From Streptomyces sp. NBC_01707 (GTDB lineage: Bacteria > Actinomycetota > Actinomycetes > Streptomycetales > Streptomycetaceae), in NCBI RefSeq assembly GCF_041438805.1, contig NZ_CP109190.1:7626001-7690000 (forward strand): a DNA stretch of 64,000 nucleotides, in the 5' to 3' direction. Both the position numbers and the translations under genes were made by a program. The notes beneath the pieces were generated by a model. That model did not search any database and had not been told where the DNA came from. It saw only the letters and a program-made list of their open reading frames with translations. Shown here one piece after another: positions 36,202-45,386 of the stretch (positions are counted from its first letter, which is position 1; each line of letters starts with the position of its first letter).

Positions 36202-39200
36202 TCAGCCGGGGAATCCCGGACGGGTGGTCCAGTCCGCCCCGGCGGCCCGCTCCACCGCGAACGCCCCTGCCGGATACGGGAGTTCCGCGGCGAGGGCGGC
36301 GGCCCGGCCGAACTCCTCGTGCGCCTCACGCGCCCGGCCCAGCGTGGCGAGGGCCGCCGCGTGAACCGTACGAGCGTCGGTCGACGACAGCTGTTCGCCG
36401 GCCTTCTCGGCGCGTGCGGACTCGTCCGCCGCCAGTCGCGCCGCGCGGTCAGGGTGTCCTGACAGCAGCTCCGCCCACGCCAGCAGCGCGGCCGAGCCGG
36501 AAGTGCCGTCGTCGGCCGGCAGTGCCAGAGCCTCCCGCGGGCGGCCCGTGCGCACCAGGAGTTCGGCCTGCGCCGTCCGTACCTCGTACACCGCCTGCCG
36601 GTCGCCCTGCGCCTCGGCCACCCCTGCGGCGCGGGCCAGAAGATCCGCGGCGCCCGGTTCATCCGTCCTCATCCGGAACCGGGCCAGTGCGGCCAGCGCG
36701 TACGGGGTGCACCATGCGGGCTCCCCGTCGGCCTCCCGTGCCGCGGCCTCCGCATGCTCCCGTGCCTCCGCGAACTCCCGCAGAAGCAGGTGTAGTTCGG
36801 CGAGGTTGGCCCGCTCGAAGGCGACCGCGGTCGGATCGCCGGTGTGCTCGGCGAGCCGCTGGGCCCGTCGGCCGAAGGAGACCGCCTCGGCGAGCCGGCC
36901 CGATCGCCGGGCATGCTCGCGCAGTACGGAGACGACGGTGGCCAGCAGCTCCTGGTCGCCATAGGCCTCGGCGTGCGGCAACGCCAGATCGGCCGCCTCA
37001 CGGGCCTGCGCGAACCGGCCCGCGAGGCCGAGCGAGGTCGCCTGCATCCCCAGGGCGCGGGCCAGCAGCCCCCGGCGTCCGCTGCCCGGGATGGCGTCCG
37101 CGGCGTCCTGTGCGGTGCGGGCCGCGGTGTGGGCCGACGCGTACCGGCCGGTCACGAACCGCAGGACCGCCGCCGCCAGATGGTGGGTCGCGGCGGCCAG
37201 CGGCAGGGTGCGCGGACCGGGCGGGTAGGTGCGCAGCAGCTCCTCGCCCTCGTCGGTGCCGCGGTATTTCACCAGCACCTCGGTCAGCCGGGCGGAGGCC
37301 AGCACCTGACCGTCCTCGTCGCCGCGCCGGACCATGTCGTCCAGCGCCTCGCGCAGCACCGTCGCCGCCTCCTGGTAGCGAGCCATCCGGCGCAGCACGA
37401 CGGCGCGGTCGATCCGGGCCTGCGCCGCGTCGGAGGCCAACGCGTCGAGCCGGGCGGTCAGTTCGGTGTAGTAGCGGTCCGCGGTGTCATTGGCGCACAG
37501 GGCGGCCGCCCGCTCGGCCGCCTGCCGCAGATAGTGGGTGGCCCGGGGGTCGTCGGCGCGGGCCAGATGCGAGGCCAGGGTGTCGACGGCGTCCGGCCTG
37601 CGTCGCAGCACCGCCTCCGCGTACGCCGAGTGCAGCTGCCGGCGACGTGCCGCGGACAGTCCGTCGTAACAGGTCAGCCGGACCAGCGGATGCCGGAACG
37701 CGAGACCTGGCAGTGGCCGGCCGCCGACTACGACGGTCCGCTCAGCCACCACCGACGTCGCGACCGCCGCGTCCACGGCATCCGTCGCCTCGGCGGACGA
37801 CAGGGGCGGATGCAGCCCGTTCTCGGCCATGTCGAGCACCTCGGACAGTGCTGCGCCACCGCCTGCCACGGAGACGGCCTCCACGACCCGACGGGCCGCC
37901 GGCCCCAGCCGTGCCAGCCGCGCCGCCACCAGCTGCCGCACGCCCTCCGGCGCGCTGAGCGCGGCGGGGTTCGCGCCCTCGTGGACGGTCCGGGCCAGTT
38001 CCAGGGCGAAGAGGGGGTTGCCCAGGGACAGTTCCCAGACCCGGTCGAGCCCGGTCCTGGCGCCCGCATCCGCTGCGATCGCCAGACACTCCGCACGGTC
38101 GAGCCGCCCCAACTCCATGCTCCGGGCCAGCCCTTGACGCATCAGGCCGTCCAACGCGGTGCGCCTGGGGTCCGCCGCCGCGAACTCCTCCGCCCGGTAC
38201 GTCACGGCGAACCGCCAGTCGGCGTCGGTGGCCACCGCCCGCCGGGCCAGATGGCTGAGCAGCTGGTACGTCCCCGAGTCGGCGGCGTGCAGATCGTCCA
38301 GCACGAGCAGCACCGGCGCGGTCGCCGCCAGATCGCCCAGCAACCCGGCCGTCGCTCGGAACAGCCGGTCGCGCTGTTCCTCCGGGCTGCGCTCCGCGCC
38401 CGCGTCGATCTGTCCCAACGAGGGGAGCAGCGGGGCGAGTTCAGGGTACTCGCCGCCGATCCTGGCCCGCTCGACGGAGGGCCGGTCGGCCATCCAGGCG
38501 TCCAGTGCCTCGACGAAGGCGCCGTACGGCGTGTGTCCCTCGGCGTCGTGACCCGCCCCCCACAGCACGGTCGTCCCGTCCTCGGCCGCCCGCCGGGCCG
38601 CCTCCGCCGTCAGCCGGGTCTTGCCCACCCCGGCCTCGCCCTCGATGAGCCGTACCGGCGGACCGTCGTCGGACAGCAGCGCATCGAGCTCGTCGGTGCG
38701 GCCGCGCAGCGGTGGACCGGGCGGGGTGCGTATCGCCGCCGGAAGCACGGGAGCGGAGGCGGCGGGCAGCACCGTCGTGGTCGCGTCCAGGGCGAGCAGA
38801 TGGAGCTGCTCGGTGGCAGGCCCCGGCCGCACGCCGAGCTCCGCGTCGAGCGCTTCGCGGCACAGGTGGTACTGGCGTACGGCCTGGCGGCGCAGGCCCT
38901 GGCGCAGATAGGCGTCGATCAGCACCCGGTGGGCGCGTTCCTCGGCGGGCGCGGCGGCCACGGCGCGCAGTGCCACCTCGGTGGCCGACTCGGTCTCGCC
39001 GTCGGCGAGGTGGGCTTCGGCGAGGGCGAGTCGCACCCGGTCGCACAGCGCGGACAACTGCTCGCGCCGGGCCTCGGCCCAGAGGGCGTAACGATCCTCG
39101 GGCAGCAGTTCGCCGGTGAACGCGGCGAGTGCGACGGCCAGCGACTCGGCCGAACCCTCGGCCAGGGCCTCTTCGGCCAGGGTCTCGGCCTGGTCGGCGT

Positions 39201-39564
39201 CGATCACCACGGTCTGTGGATCGAGCCGCAGCAGGGTGCCCGCGCCGGTCAGATAGGACGACGAGGCGCGGGCGGCCAGTTCCGGCTCGATGGCGCGGCG
39301 GGCGGCGTGCAGGGCGACCCGCAGACTGCCGAGTGCGGCTTGGGCGTCGGAGTCCGGCCAGCAGATCTCCATGGCCTGCTCGCGGTGGAGGCTGTGGCCG
39401 GGGGAGACGGCGAGGAGTTTCACGAGGGCGCGGGCGCTGGGGCGGGGCCACTTGTCGGCGAGCGGGGGCCCGCCGTCCCGAGTCACCCGGAACCCACCGA
39501 AAAGGTGCAGCCGCAGGAGCGGGGGGCCGGCCTGTGTGCCGTGTCCTGTGTGCTCCGCGTTCAT
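36202..39564 (-). CDS. Large SARP-type regulator with BTAD, ATPase and TPR regions
   Basis: A 1120-residue transcription regulator of the AfsR/large-SARP class. An OmpR-like winged helix covers about 15-95 (LRLHLFGGFRV, RPSARALVKLLAV, QAMEICWPDSD), and the BTAD domain about 100-250 (WAEARREQLSALCDRVRLALAE, YLRQGLRRQAVRQYHLCREAL as motif order). The P-loop GEAGVGKT has Lys315, with LLVLDDLHAAD as Walker B. The C-terminal half is helical TPR-like repeat. No LuxR HTH is seen at the C-terminus. Such proteins switch on secondary metabolism or secreted enzymes. It is followed by no obvious biosynthetic cluster; the nearest co-directional genes are the propeller/protease pair upstream, separated by a strong terminator. 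Confidence 0.9.
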   Translation of the reverse strand: MNAEHTGHGTQAGPPLLRLHLFGGFRVTRDGGPPLADKWPRPSARALVKLLAVSPGHSLHREQAMEICWPDSDAQAALGSLRVALHAARRAIEPELAARASSSYLTGAGTLLRLDPQTVVIDADQAETLAEEALAEGSAESLAVALAAFTGELLPEDRYALWAEARREQLSALCDRVRLALAEAHLADGETESATEVALRAVAAAPAEERAHRVLIDAYLRQGLRRQAVRQYHLCREALDAELGVRPGPATEQLHLLALDATTTVLPAASAPVLPAAIRTPPGPPLRGRTDELDALLSDDGPPVRLIEGEAGVGKTRLTAEAARRAAEDGTTVLWGAGHDAEGHTPYGAFVEALDAWMADRPSVERARIGGEYPELAPLLPSLGQIDAGAERSPEEQRDRLFRATAGLLGDLAATAPVLLVLDDLHAADSGTYQLLSHLARRAVATDADWRFAVTYRAEEFAAADPRRTALDGLMRQGLARSMELGRLDRAECLAIAADAGARTGLDRVWELSLGNPLFALELARTVHEGANPAALSAPEGVRQLVAARLARLGPAARRVVEAVSVAGGGAALSEVLDMAENGLHPPLSSAEATDAVDAAVATSVVAERTVVVGGRPLPGLAFRHPLVRLTCYDGLSAARRRQLHSAYAEAVLRRRPDAVDTLASHLARADDPRATHYLRQAAERAAALCANDTADRYYTELTARLDALASDAAQARIDRAVVLRRMARYQEAATVLREALDDMVRRGDEDGQVLASARLTEVLVKYRGTDEGEELLRTYPPGPRTLPLAAATHHLAAAVLRFVTGRYASAHTAARTAQDAADAIPGSGRRGLLARALGMQATSLGLAGRFAQAREAADLALPHAEAYGDQELLATVVSVLREHARRSGRLAEAVSFGRRAQRLAEHTGDPTAVAFERANLAELHLLLREFAEAREHAEAAAREADGEPAWCTPYALAALARFRMRTDEPGAADLLARAAGVAEAQGDRQAVYEVRTAQAELLVRTGRPREALALPADDGTSGSAALLAWAELLSGHPDRAARLAADESARAEKAGEQLSSTDARTVHAAALATLGRAREAHEEFGRAAALAAELPYPAGAFAVERAAGADWTTRPGFPG

Positions 39565-39598
39565 GAGGGCGCCACTGTAACGCGCCTCTTCGCGCAGA

Positions 39599-39634
39599 CC
39601 GTGGGCCCCGGGACCGGAGTCCGGGGGCCCACGG
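39599..39634 (-). terminator. Strong hairpin terminator after the FG-GAP gene
   Basis: A 16-bp stem with one mismatch, CCGTGGGCCC... paired with ...GGGCCCACGG, closes on a 4-nt loop. It lies 15 nt after the FG-GAP stop on the minus strand and ahead of the SARP gene, so the SARP gene should have its own promoter. Confidence 0.85.
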
Positions 39635-39648
39635 CAGGACTCGGCCCG

Positions 39649-42588
39649 TCAGGAGAGCGTGGACACCGTCATCTGGGAGAGGGCGGTGAACTGGTTCAGA
39701 TAACGACCGCCGAGCAGCTCGGTCATGCGGTCGAAGCCGGTCTCGTCGAAGCCGAGGTTCACGACCTCGTCGACACCATCACCGTCGAGGTCGCCGGAGA
39801 AGTACTCCCGGGCGCCGATGAAGGTGGTGCTGCCCACGGCGGCGGGGTAGTTGTTGCCCGCCTTCAGGACGGACGGGTCCCACAGGTCGAGGCCGCCCTG
39901 GACGCCCCCCACGAGGAGGCGCCGCCCGCCGGGACCGGTGAGGAACCCGCCGGTCTCCGTCGACGGCAGCGTATAGAGCGAGTAGTCCTGGCCGTCGGCC
40001 GCGTAAGTGCGGAAGGACGCCGTCCCCGCGAGGACGAGCCCCTCGGGTCCGGTGAAGTAGCTGCCTACGTTCCAGGGGCCTCCGGCGACGCCGTGGTGGA
40101 GGACCTCGCCCGTGCGGCCGTCACGGATCTCGACGACCGCGCGCAGGCTGGAACCGTCCGGCGTGCCCTCCGCCGTCGTCGAGGTAGTGGCGAGCCAGGT
40201 GTACACGACCGCGTGACCGTCGGCGTACGGGATCTCCGGCGAGGTGAAGACACCGTGGTTCAGGACGGCTCCGTACAGCTTGCCGTCCACGCTCTCGACC
40301 GGGGCCTTCGGCGCGGCGGTCCAGCGCACGGTGCCCTTCTTCGCATCGAGTGCTGCACCGTCGACCGCGGGCGCCTCCTTGTCGAAGGAGCCGGTGCTCG
40401 CGTACTGCGCGTACACCCGCCCCTCGCCCACCGCGAGGTCACCGAAGACGACGCCGCCCGCGCTGTCGGGCGCCGCGTATGTCCACAGCTTCGAGCCGTC
40501 ACCGCGGTAGGCCCGCAGCTTGTCGGTCGGCACGACGATGTCGGCTCGCTTGTCGCCGTCGAGGTCGGCGACCATGACGGAGCGGACGAACTGCCCGTTC
40601 CCGTCGATGCGCTCGATGACCTTGCCGGTGCGCCCGTCGAGAACCGCGACGGCCGTGTCCGCGGCCACCACGAAGTCGTCGTGGCCGTCGCCGTTGACGT
40701 CGCCCTTCTCGATCCGGTGCACCTGCCCGGGCACCGTGGCCTTCCACAGCAGCTTGGGCTTGCCCGCGGTCAGGGACGGACCCGAGTAGGCCCAGACACC
40801 GTTGGACGTGCCGCCGACGACCAGGTCCTTCTTCTTGTCGCCGTCGATGTCGGCCGACCGCGCGGACGACAGGTCGCCCTGGAGCGGCAGGACGCTCTGC
40901 TGCTTGCCGTTGCCGAACCCGTAGGTCCGGACGTTCTGGTCCTGGTCGACGGTGCGCACGTGCTGGCCGTCGGCGTCGCGGTAGACCTGGTTGAACATCG
41001 GCGATGCGCCGACGCCCTTGACCTGCCATCGCACGTCGCCGCTGCCGGAGAACACGGTGAGCGAGGCGTACTGCCCGCCCCCGGGGTTCTCGGCGGTGTC
41101 CATGCCGGTGTCGTCCTGGGCGGCCGTCACAAGGCTGCCGTCGACGACGTCGAGGCTCCATACGCTCGGTCCGTCGTGGCCGTTGTCCGCGGCGCGCTTG
41201 ACGGTGGAGGACCACAGGACGCTGCTGGGGTCCGCGCTGTCCACGACCCGCACGGTGTTGGCGTTGATGTACAGCGTCGGGCTGAGCGTGGACTCACTGA
41301 CCACGTACTCGGGCTTCCGGTCACCCCGAAGGTCACCGATCGTCATGTCGGTGGGCACCGCGTTGATCCGGGAGTCGAGCGTGGTGCGCCTGCCGTCGGC
41401 CAGAGCGTAGGAGTCGATCTCGTACTTCACGCCGTCGGTGGGGTCGGACTGCTCCAGCGCGACGAGCCGTCCGCGCGCGGTGTCCAGGTGGAGCTGACGC
41501 GAGTAGAGGGCGGTGTCCGTCTGCCACTTGACGGAGCCGTCCCCGGTGTCGAGTACCAGGATGTGGCCGCGGCCCGCGGTGGTAGCGGTCTTGCGCTGGT
41601 TGTACGAGGCGGCGACCAGTCCGTCGCCGAGGTCCTCCAGGGCTCCCCACGCCGTACCGGCGCGCACACCTGTGTCGTACGTCCAGGTGTCGGAGGGGGT
41701 CAGGGCCCCGTCGGCGTACGAGAAGCGGATGCCCGACACGGTGGCGGTCGCGGCGGCGGGGGAGTTGAGGTTGTAGTACGGCGCGTCCGTGACGACCAGC
41801 GTCCTGTCGACGAGCTTCACGTTGTAGGCGTACGCGTACAGCTTCGACCACAGCGTCTTGCCGGTCCTGCCGTCGAGAACCGTGACGAAGGTGCCGTTGG
41901 GCAGCGTGGAGCCGGGAGAGGTGAAGGGGCGGTACGGGGCGACCCCCACGCTCGCCGAGAACACCACGTCGTCCACGCCGTCGCCGGTCAGGTCGCCGGT
42001 CACGTATCCCTGGTCGGACGCGGGCGTGAACGGGCTCACCGCGTTGTAGCCCATGACGATGCGCGCCGGGTAGGGCTCGGTCTGCCAGGGCCGGGAATTC
42101 TTGACCCCCCAGTCCGCGTACAGCGAGGCGTTGTCGCGCCGCCACAGGGCGGTGCCGTCGGCCTTGCTGCGCTGGACGCTGCCGAGGCTGTGCAAGGTGA
42201 AGTAGTCGCCGCCCTTGCTGGCTGGGAGGGTGGCAGCAAGGCCGCGTACGCCTTCCAGCGTGGACTTGGGGGAGACGGTCACGGCGGCGCCGGCGTCCGT
42301 GCCGGTGTCTTCGTCGAGGTGCGAGCCCGATCCCTGGTCCGTGCCCTGGTTTGCACCGGAAGTTTCCGGTCCGGTGGTCGAGCCCTGCGGGTCGACGCTC
42401 TCGCGATCGGCCTCCGCGTAAGCGTTCAGCTGGGCGTGGTCCGCCAGCTTCCTGGCCTGGTTGTCCGTGAGGGTGAGCAGGCTGCTGCCGTCGTCGGCGG
42501 CCAGCGCGGGTGGTGCGGCGCTCAGCGCCAGACCGGCCGCGACCAGCGCGGAGGCGAGCCGCAGCGCCCGCCGGGAGTTGGTTCTCAT
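39649..42588 (-). CDS. Secreted FG-GAP/VCBS beta-propeller protein
   Basis: A 979-residue extracellular protein. The signal peptide covers about 1-31 (ALA cleavage). FG-GAP or VCBS-type calcium-binding loops recur through the protein, for example GDLTGDGVDDVV, GDLRGDRKPEYV, DIDGDKKKDLVV, GDVNGDGHDDFVV, DLDGDKRADIVV and GDLDGDGVDEVV, in a PQQ-like/propeller context (VLDGRTGKTLWSKL, VLDGRTGKVIERI). It has no membrane anchor or catalytic site that I recognise. GTG at 42591 and ATG at 42588 both touch the protease stop, so the two genes are translationally coupled; ATG is preferred because GGGGA lies 7 nt upstream. A binding, adhesion or protease-partner role is inferred. Confidence 0.88.
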   Translation of the reverse strand: MRTNSRRALRLASALVAAGLALSAAPPALAADDGSSLLTLTDNQARKLADHAQLNAYAEADRESVDPQGSTTGPETSGANQGTDQGSGSHLDEDTGTDAGAAVTVSPKSTLEGVRGLAATLPASKGGDYFTLHSLGSVQRSKADGTALWRRDNASLYADWGVKNSRPWQTEPYPARIVMGYNAVSPFTPASDQGYVTGDLTGDGVDDVVFSASVGVAPYRPFTSPGSTLPNGTFVTVLDGRTGKTLWSKLYAYAYNVKLVDRTLVVTDAPYYNLNSPAAATATVSGIRFSYADGALTPSDTWTYDTGVRAGTAWGALEDLGDGLVAASYNQRKTATTAGRGHILVLDTGDGSVKWQTDTALYSRQLHLDTARGRLVALEQSDPTDGVKYEIDSYALADGRRTTLDSRINAVPTDMTIGDLRGDRKPEYVVSESTLSPTLYINANTVRVVDSADPSSVLWSSTVKRAADNGHDGPSVWSLDVVDGSLVTAAQDDTGMDTAENPGGGQYASLTVFSGSGDVRWQVKGVGASPMFNQVYRDADGQHVRTVDQDQNVRTYGFGNGKQQSVLPLQGDLSSARSADIDGDKKKDLVVGGTSNGVWAYSGPSLTAGKPKLLWKATVPGQVHRIEKGDVNGDGHDDFVVAADTAVAVLDGRTGKVIERIDGNGQFVRSVMVADLDGDKRADIVVPTDKLRAYRGDGSKLWTYAAPDSAGGVVFGDLAVGEGRVYAQYASTGSFDKEAPAVDGAALDAKKGTVRWTAAPKAPVESVDGKLYGAVLNHGVFTSPEIPYADGHAVVYTWLATTSTTAEGTPDGSSLRAVVEIRDGRTGEVLHHGVAGGPWNVGSYFTGPEGLVLAGTASFRTYAADGQDYSLYTLPSTETGGFLTGPGGRRLLVGGVQGGLDLWDPSVLKAGNNYPAAVGSTTFIGAREYFSGDLDGDGVDEVVNLGFDETGFDRMTELLGGRYLNQFTALSQMTVSTLS

Positions 42589-45137
42589 CACTTGGTCCCC
42601 TGCGCGATGCGGATGGCGGACCGGTCCTTGAGGACCGGCTCGTTGTACGAGTACTGGAGGGCGTCGGTGCCGGCCTGGTTCTCGATGCCGACGGTGGCGC
42701 TCGCGCCGTTCTCGGGCGAGGCGGTGGACAGGCCCTGGTACTGGAGGGTGACGGAGCCGGTGGCCTCCTCGAAGACGGCCTCGAAGGAGACGCGGGCCGA
42801 GCTGTTGCCGACGAAGCCGGCGTCGTTCCAGACGACCGCGAACTTGCGGTTGCCGGTCGTACCCGTGGTCGCCGTCTGCACGGTGGACTTCTTGTCGAGG
42901 ACCAGGTCGTCCCAGAAGGCGGCGACGGTGCCGTTGGGCCTCTCGGCCGACGGCAGCGCGACGTTGTCGTAGTCGCCGAGCCGCGGCTCGAGGAAGTTGA
43001 TCAGGCCGTTGGTGGTGACGCTCGCGCTGGAGTAGGAGACGCCGTACAGCTTCACCGGGAAGGGCAGCGTGATCGTCTTCGCGTCCTCGTCACCGCTGAG
43101 CGCGACCTTGCCGGCGCCGCCGATCCACGAGTACGTCGCCGGGGCGCAGCTGTTGCCGGCCGCGTCGGAGCGCGCCGGAACGCGGGCGGTCAGGGTCTCT
43201 TCGCCGTCGACGGCGAGGGAGCCGCTGTAGACGCCGTTGCACAGCTCCGGCGCGGTGGGCGTGGCGGTCAGTGTGTACGAACCCTCGGCGACCTTCGGCA
43301 GGTTGAAGTGGCCGGAGGCGTCCGTGGTGACGGAGGCGACCGGAGTGCCCGCGACCCGGACTGTGGCCTTGGCGAGAGGCTTGCCGGTGACGTCGAGGAC
43401 GGTGCCGGACACCGCGTGGGAGGCGACCGCACCGAGCGCGAAGTCCTTGGAGCGCTGCTCACCGGTGGCGACCGTGACACCGGACGCGGAACCGTCCGCG
43501 TATCCGTAGCCGCTGAGGGCGAAGTCGTACGTGCCCGCCGGCAGCGTGAGCCGGTAGGAGCCGTCCGCCGACGTGGTCACGGTGCGGGTCGAGGCGGAGC
43601 CCGAGGCCTTCACCGTGACGCCGGCGAGCGCGGAGCCGGTCGCCTTGTCGGTGACCGTACCGGTGACGACCGCCGCGGTGTGCGGGGCCTTGTCGACGGA
43701 CGCGAAGATGTCGAGCTTGCCCTCGCCCCAGACGTTGTTCATGCCGGCGGTGCCGCCGCAGTGCGTGTCGTCGACATCGCGTGCACCCTGGTTGAGCAGC
43801 GCGCGGGTCTCGTCGATGTCGCCGATGAGAGAGGGGGTGGACGACCACAGCAGAGCGACGGCGCCCGCGACGTGGGGCGTCGCCATCGACGTACCGTTGA
43901 TGGACCTGTAGGTGTTGCCCGGCCAGGTGGAGCGGATGTTGACGCCGGGGGCCGAGATGTTCGGCTTGGCCGAGCCGTCGACGAGGGACGGGCCGAAGCC
44001 GGAGAAGTCCGCTATCTTCCCGGCCGAGTCATAGGCGCCGACGCCGTACGCAGGAGCCTGGGAACCCGGTGCGTGCGTGGTCGAACAGGTTGTGCCGTTT
44101 CCGTCGTTGCCCGCGGCGAACGCCTCGAAGATCCCGGCCGCGTTCCACGCCTCGACGATGTCCTGGTAGAAGGTCGTGTCACCGCCGCCCCAGGAGTTGT
44201 TGACGATGTCGGGGGCGAGGTCGGGACGCGGGTTCTGACCGGTGTGGTCGGTCGGCGCGAGGATCCACTGGCCTGCCGCGAGCAGTGAGGAGTCCGAACA
44301 GGAGCTGGACTCGCAGCCCTTGGCGGCGATCCACTTGGCGCCGGGCGCGACACCGACGCCGCCCGCGCCGACCATGGTGCCCATGGTGTGCGTGCCGTGG
44401 CCGTTGTTGTCGCAGGGCGCCGACGTCGTGCACTGGCCCGTCGGGTCGTACCAGTTGTAGTCGTGCGTGAAGGAGCCGTCGCCGTTGTTGCCTCGGTAGT
44501 TGCCGACGAGTGCCGGGTGGTCGTACTGGACGCCCGAGTCGACGTTGGCGATGACGATGCCCTCACCACGGTCGTCGTACTCGTCCCAGACCTGGTCGGC
44601 CTTGATGTCCTGCACGCCCCACTCGGCGGCGGTGGGGTCCGCGTCGGTGGCGGCGTCGGTCGACTTCGACTCGGTCCGGTCGAGCTTGTAGGTGTGCTCC
44701 TTGACGATGCTCGCCACATCAGGGCGCTTCGCCAGGGCGTCGACAAGGTTCTCGCCGCCGGTCACCTCGAGCGCATTGGCGATCCAGTACGACCGGTAGC
44801 CGACCTTCTCCTTGTCGAGAAAGGACTGCAGCGGCTTCTGGCTGTTCCTCGCCTCGCTGCGCAGCGAGGCGAACGCCGATTTCGCCTTGGCCGCGTGGGA
44901 CTTCTTGCCCTTGGCCGCGGACAGGTCCGCCTGGCTCTTGAGGACGACGAAGAAGGTCGACTCCTTGCCCTTCGCGACGGTGTCGAGAAGGGCGGAGTCG
45001 ACCTTCGCGGTGACGGGGTTCGGGTCCGCCGCAGACTGTGCGAACGCGGTTGCCGGGCCGGACAGTGCGGCTGTGGCCGTGATCACGGCCGCAGCCCACA
45101 CGGCGGTTCTGCGCCGCGGGGATCGGGGCAGATGCAT
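42588..45137 (-). CDS. Secreted S8 (subtilisin-type) protease with C-terminal beta domains
   Basis: An 849-residue exported serine protease of the bacillopeptidase F type. The signal peptide covers about 1-34. An inhibitor_I9-like propeptide spans about 45-150. The catalytic triad is Asp200 (NVDSGVQYDH), His247 (NGHGTHT) and Ser417 (NGTSMATPHVAG), with the oxyanion Asn in NNSWGGG. Two carboxypeptidase-regulatory-like beta domains (about 500-660) follow, each with GxYxLxxxxG-type sequence, then a C-terminal domain with SWIGGAGKVAL and FWDDLVLD. GGAGGAG lies 9 nt before the ATG. It is the first gene of a pair with the FG-GAP protein. Confidence 0.94.
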   Translation of the reverse strand: MHLPRSPRRRTAVWAAAVITATAALSGPATAFAQSAADPNPVTAKVDSALLDTVAKGKESTFFVVLKSQADLSAAKGKKSHAAKAKSAFASLRSEARNSQKPLQSFLDKEKVGYRSYWIANALEVTGGENLVDALAKRPDVASIVKEHTYKLDRTESKSTDAATDADPTAAEWGVQDIKADQVWDEYDDRGEGIVIANVDSGVQYDHPALVGNYRGNNGDGSFTHDYNWYDPTGQCTTSAPCDNNGHGTHTMGTMVGAGGVGVAPGAKWIAAKGCESSSCSDSSLLAAGQWILAPTDHTGQNPRPDLAPDIVNNSWGGGDTTFYQDIVEAWNAAGIFEAFAAGNDGNGTTCSTTHAPGSQAPAYGVGAYDSAGKIADFSGFGPSLVDGSAKPNISAPGVNIRSTWPGNTYRSINGTSMATPHVAGAVALLWSSTPSLIGDIDETRALLNQGARDVDDTHCGGTAGMNNVWGEGKLDIFASVDKAPHTAAVVTGTVTDKATGSALAGVTVKASGSASTRTVTTSADGSYRLTLPAGTYDFALSGYGYADGSASGVTVATGEQRSKDFALGAVASHAVSGTVLDVTGKPLAKATVRVAGTPVASVTTDASGHFNLPKVAEGSYTLTATPTAPELCNGVYSGSLAVDGEETLTARVPARSDAAGNSCAPATYSWIGGAGKVALSGDEDAKTITLPFPVKLYGVSYSSASVTTNGLINFLEPRLGDYDNVALPSAERPNGTVAAFWDDLVLDKKSTVQTATTGTTGNRKFAVVWNDAGFVGNSSARVSFEAVFEEATGSVTLQYQGLSTASPENGASATVGIENQAGTDALQYSYNEPVLKDRSAIRIAQGTK

Positions 45138-45321
45138 CGAAGTGCTCCTCCATGGCTGGTACGGGGAGCCCGCCGCGGTTCCGCGACCAGGGGGTGGGTA
45201 CGGGAGGAGGCGGGCTGATCCGGGACGCTAGGAGGAGGCCGTTACTGGTGAATTACTGAGCTGCGCGGCGACGCTCGGGCGAACGGCCGGGCCGCACGTG
45301 ACGGTCGTCTCTGGCGCCCAA

Positions 45322-45340
45322 AAACTAACGCCGCTAGTTT
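45322..45340. promoter_or_regulatory. TetR-type palindrome before the aldehyde dehydrogenase operon
   Basis: AAACTAACGCCGCTAGTTT, arms AAACTA and TAGTTT, lies 46 bp before the aldehyde dehydrogenase ATG. It aligns without gaps to the site at 53086-53104 (13 of 19 positions identical), which lies between a TetR gene and an acyl-CoA dehydrogenase gene. Confidence 0.7.
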
Positions 45341-45386
45341 GGGCCCCGGACGACACCGTCCGTATCCAGGCCCGGGAGGAACAGCC

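Noticed and set aside
36844..42972. A very long open frame (over 2000 codons) on the plus strand opposite the SARP and FG-GAP genes
   Set aside because: It mirrors the minus-strand genes, lacks domain motifs and codon positions show the GC bias of the opposite strand. The minus-strand proteins have unmistakable family motifs.
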